Notes under the pieces: model-generated | Databases searched by the model: none | Told to the model about the DNA's origin: nothing | What the model saw: only the letters and a program-made list of their open reading frames with translations | Program-made: the position numbers and the translations under genes | Shown: positions 63,859 through 64,000 of the stretch, piece by piece | Layout of the letters: each line of letters begins with the position of its first letter | Numbering within the stretch: position 1 is the first letter of the stretch | DNA from: Beaufortia kweichowensis | Taxonomy: Eukaryota; Chordata; Actinopteri; Cypriniformes; Gastromyzontidae | Direction: 5' to 3' | Assembly: GCA_019155185.1 (NCBI GenBank) | Contig: CM032804.1 | Location: forward strand, 5,118,492 to 5,182,491 | DNA length: 64,000 nt

Positions 63859-64000
63859 CTGGGGAGGAGGTGACAGCCAAAATTACTTAAATGTTCCTTA
63901 TCAAAGAGCTGACAGTCACAAACACCCACATACTCAACCACACACTAAGAGATTACCTGAAATAAGTAACACGTGACTGTGTTTATTTAGTTCATTTATA

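Overview
The window is vertebrate nuclear DNA, almost certainly from a cyprinid-type teleost. Genes are split by GT-AG introns, AT content is high, (TA)n arrays are long, and many dispersed repeats are of kinds I recognise from zebrafish and carp genomes. Six protein-coding loci can be supported.

Layout, left to right: grifin (lens galectin, + strand, 4 coding exons, 2504-5903); an unassigned class A peptide-type GPCR (+, one coding exon, 7548-8799); chst12 (Golgi chondroitin 4-O-sulfotransferase, -, 18389-19699); eif3b (translation initiation factor 3 subunit B, -, 18 coding exons, 22785-27930); gna12 (G protein alpha 12, -, 4 coding exons, 33201-53539); and the 3' end of card11 (-, 7 coding exons seen, 60017-63858, running off the right edge). 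Intergenic and intronic DNA holds MITE-like palindromes, SINE/LINE tails, microsatellites and inverted repeats. No tRNA, rRNA, CRISPR, viral or bacterial-type gene was found.

Grifin, chst12, eif3b, gna12 and card11 correspond to a conserved block on human 7p22. The eif3b-chst12-grifin segment lies next to gna12-card11 in the opposite relative orientation, and the genes between them in human are missing. gna12 and card11 are signalling proteins, eif3b is housekeeping, chst12 makes matrix glycosaminoglycan sulfation, and grifin is a lens protein. The block is a syntenic neighbourhood, not a functional operon.

The most notable observation is that the two plus-strand genes at the left each carry one single-base frameshift, while about 5.4 kb of minus-strand coding sequence is intact. 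Either grifin and the GPCR are decaying (a lost duplicate in a polyploid fish, or relaxed selection on a lens gene in an eye-reduced fish), or the assembly has homopolymer errors there. I saw no clearly new biological system. The other leads are a GC-AG intron in card11, a uORF abutting the chst12 start codon, a probable 3'-UTR intron in eif3b, and several strong inverted repeats.
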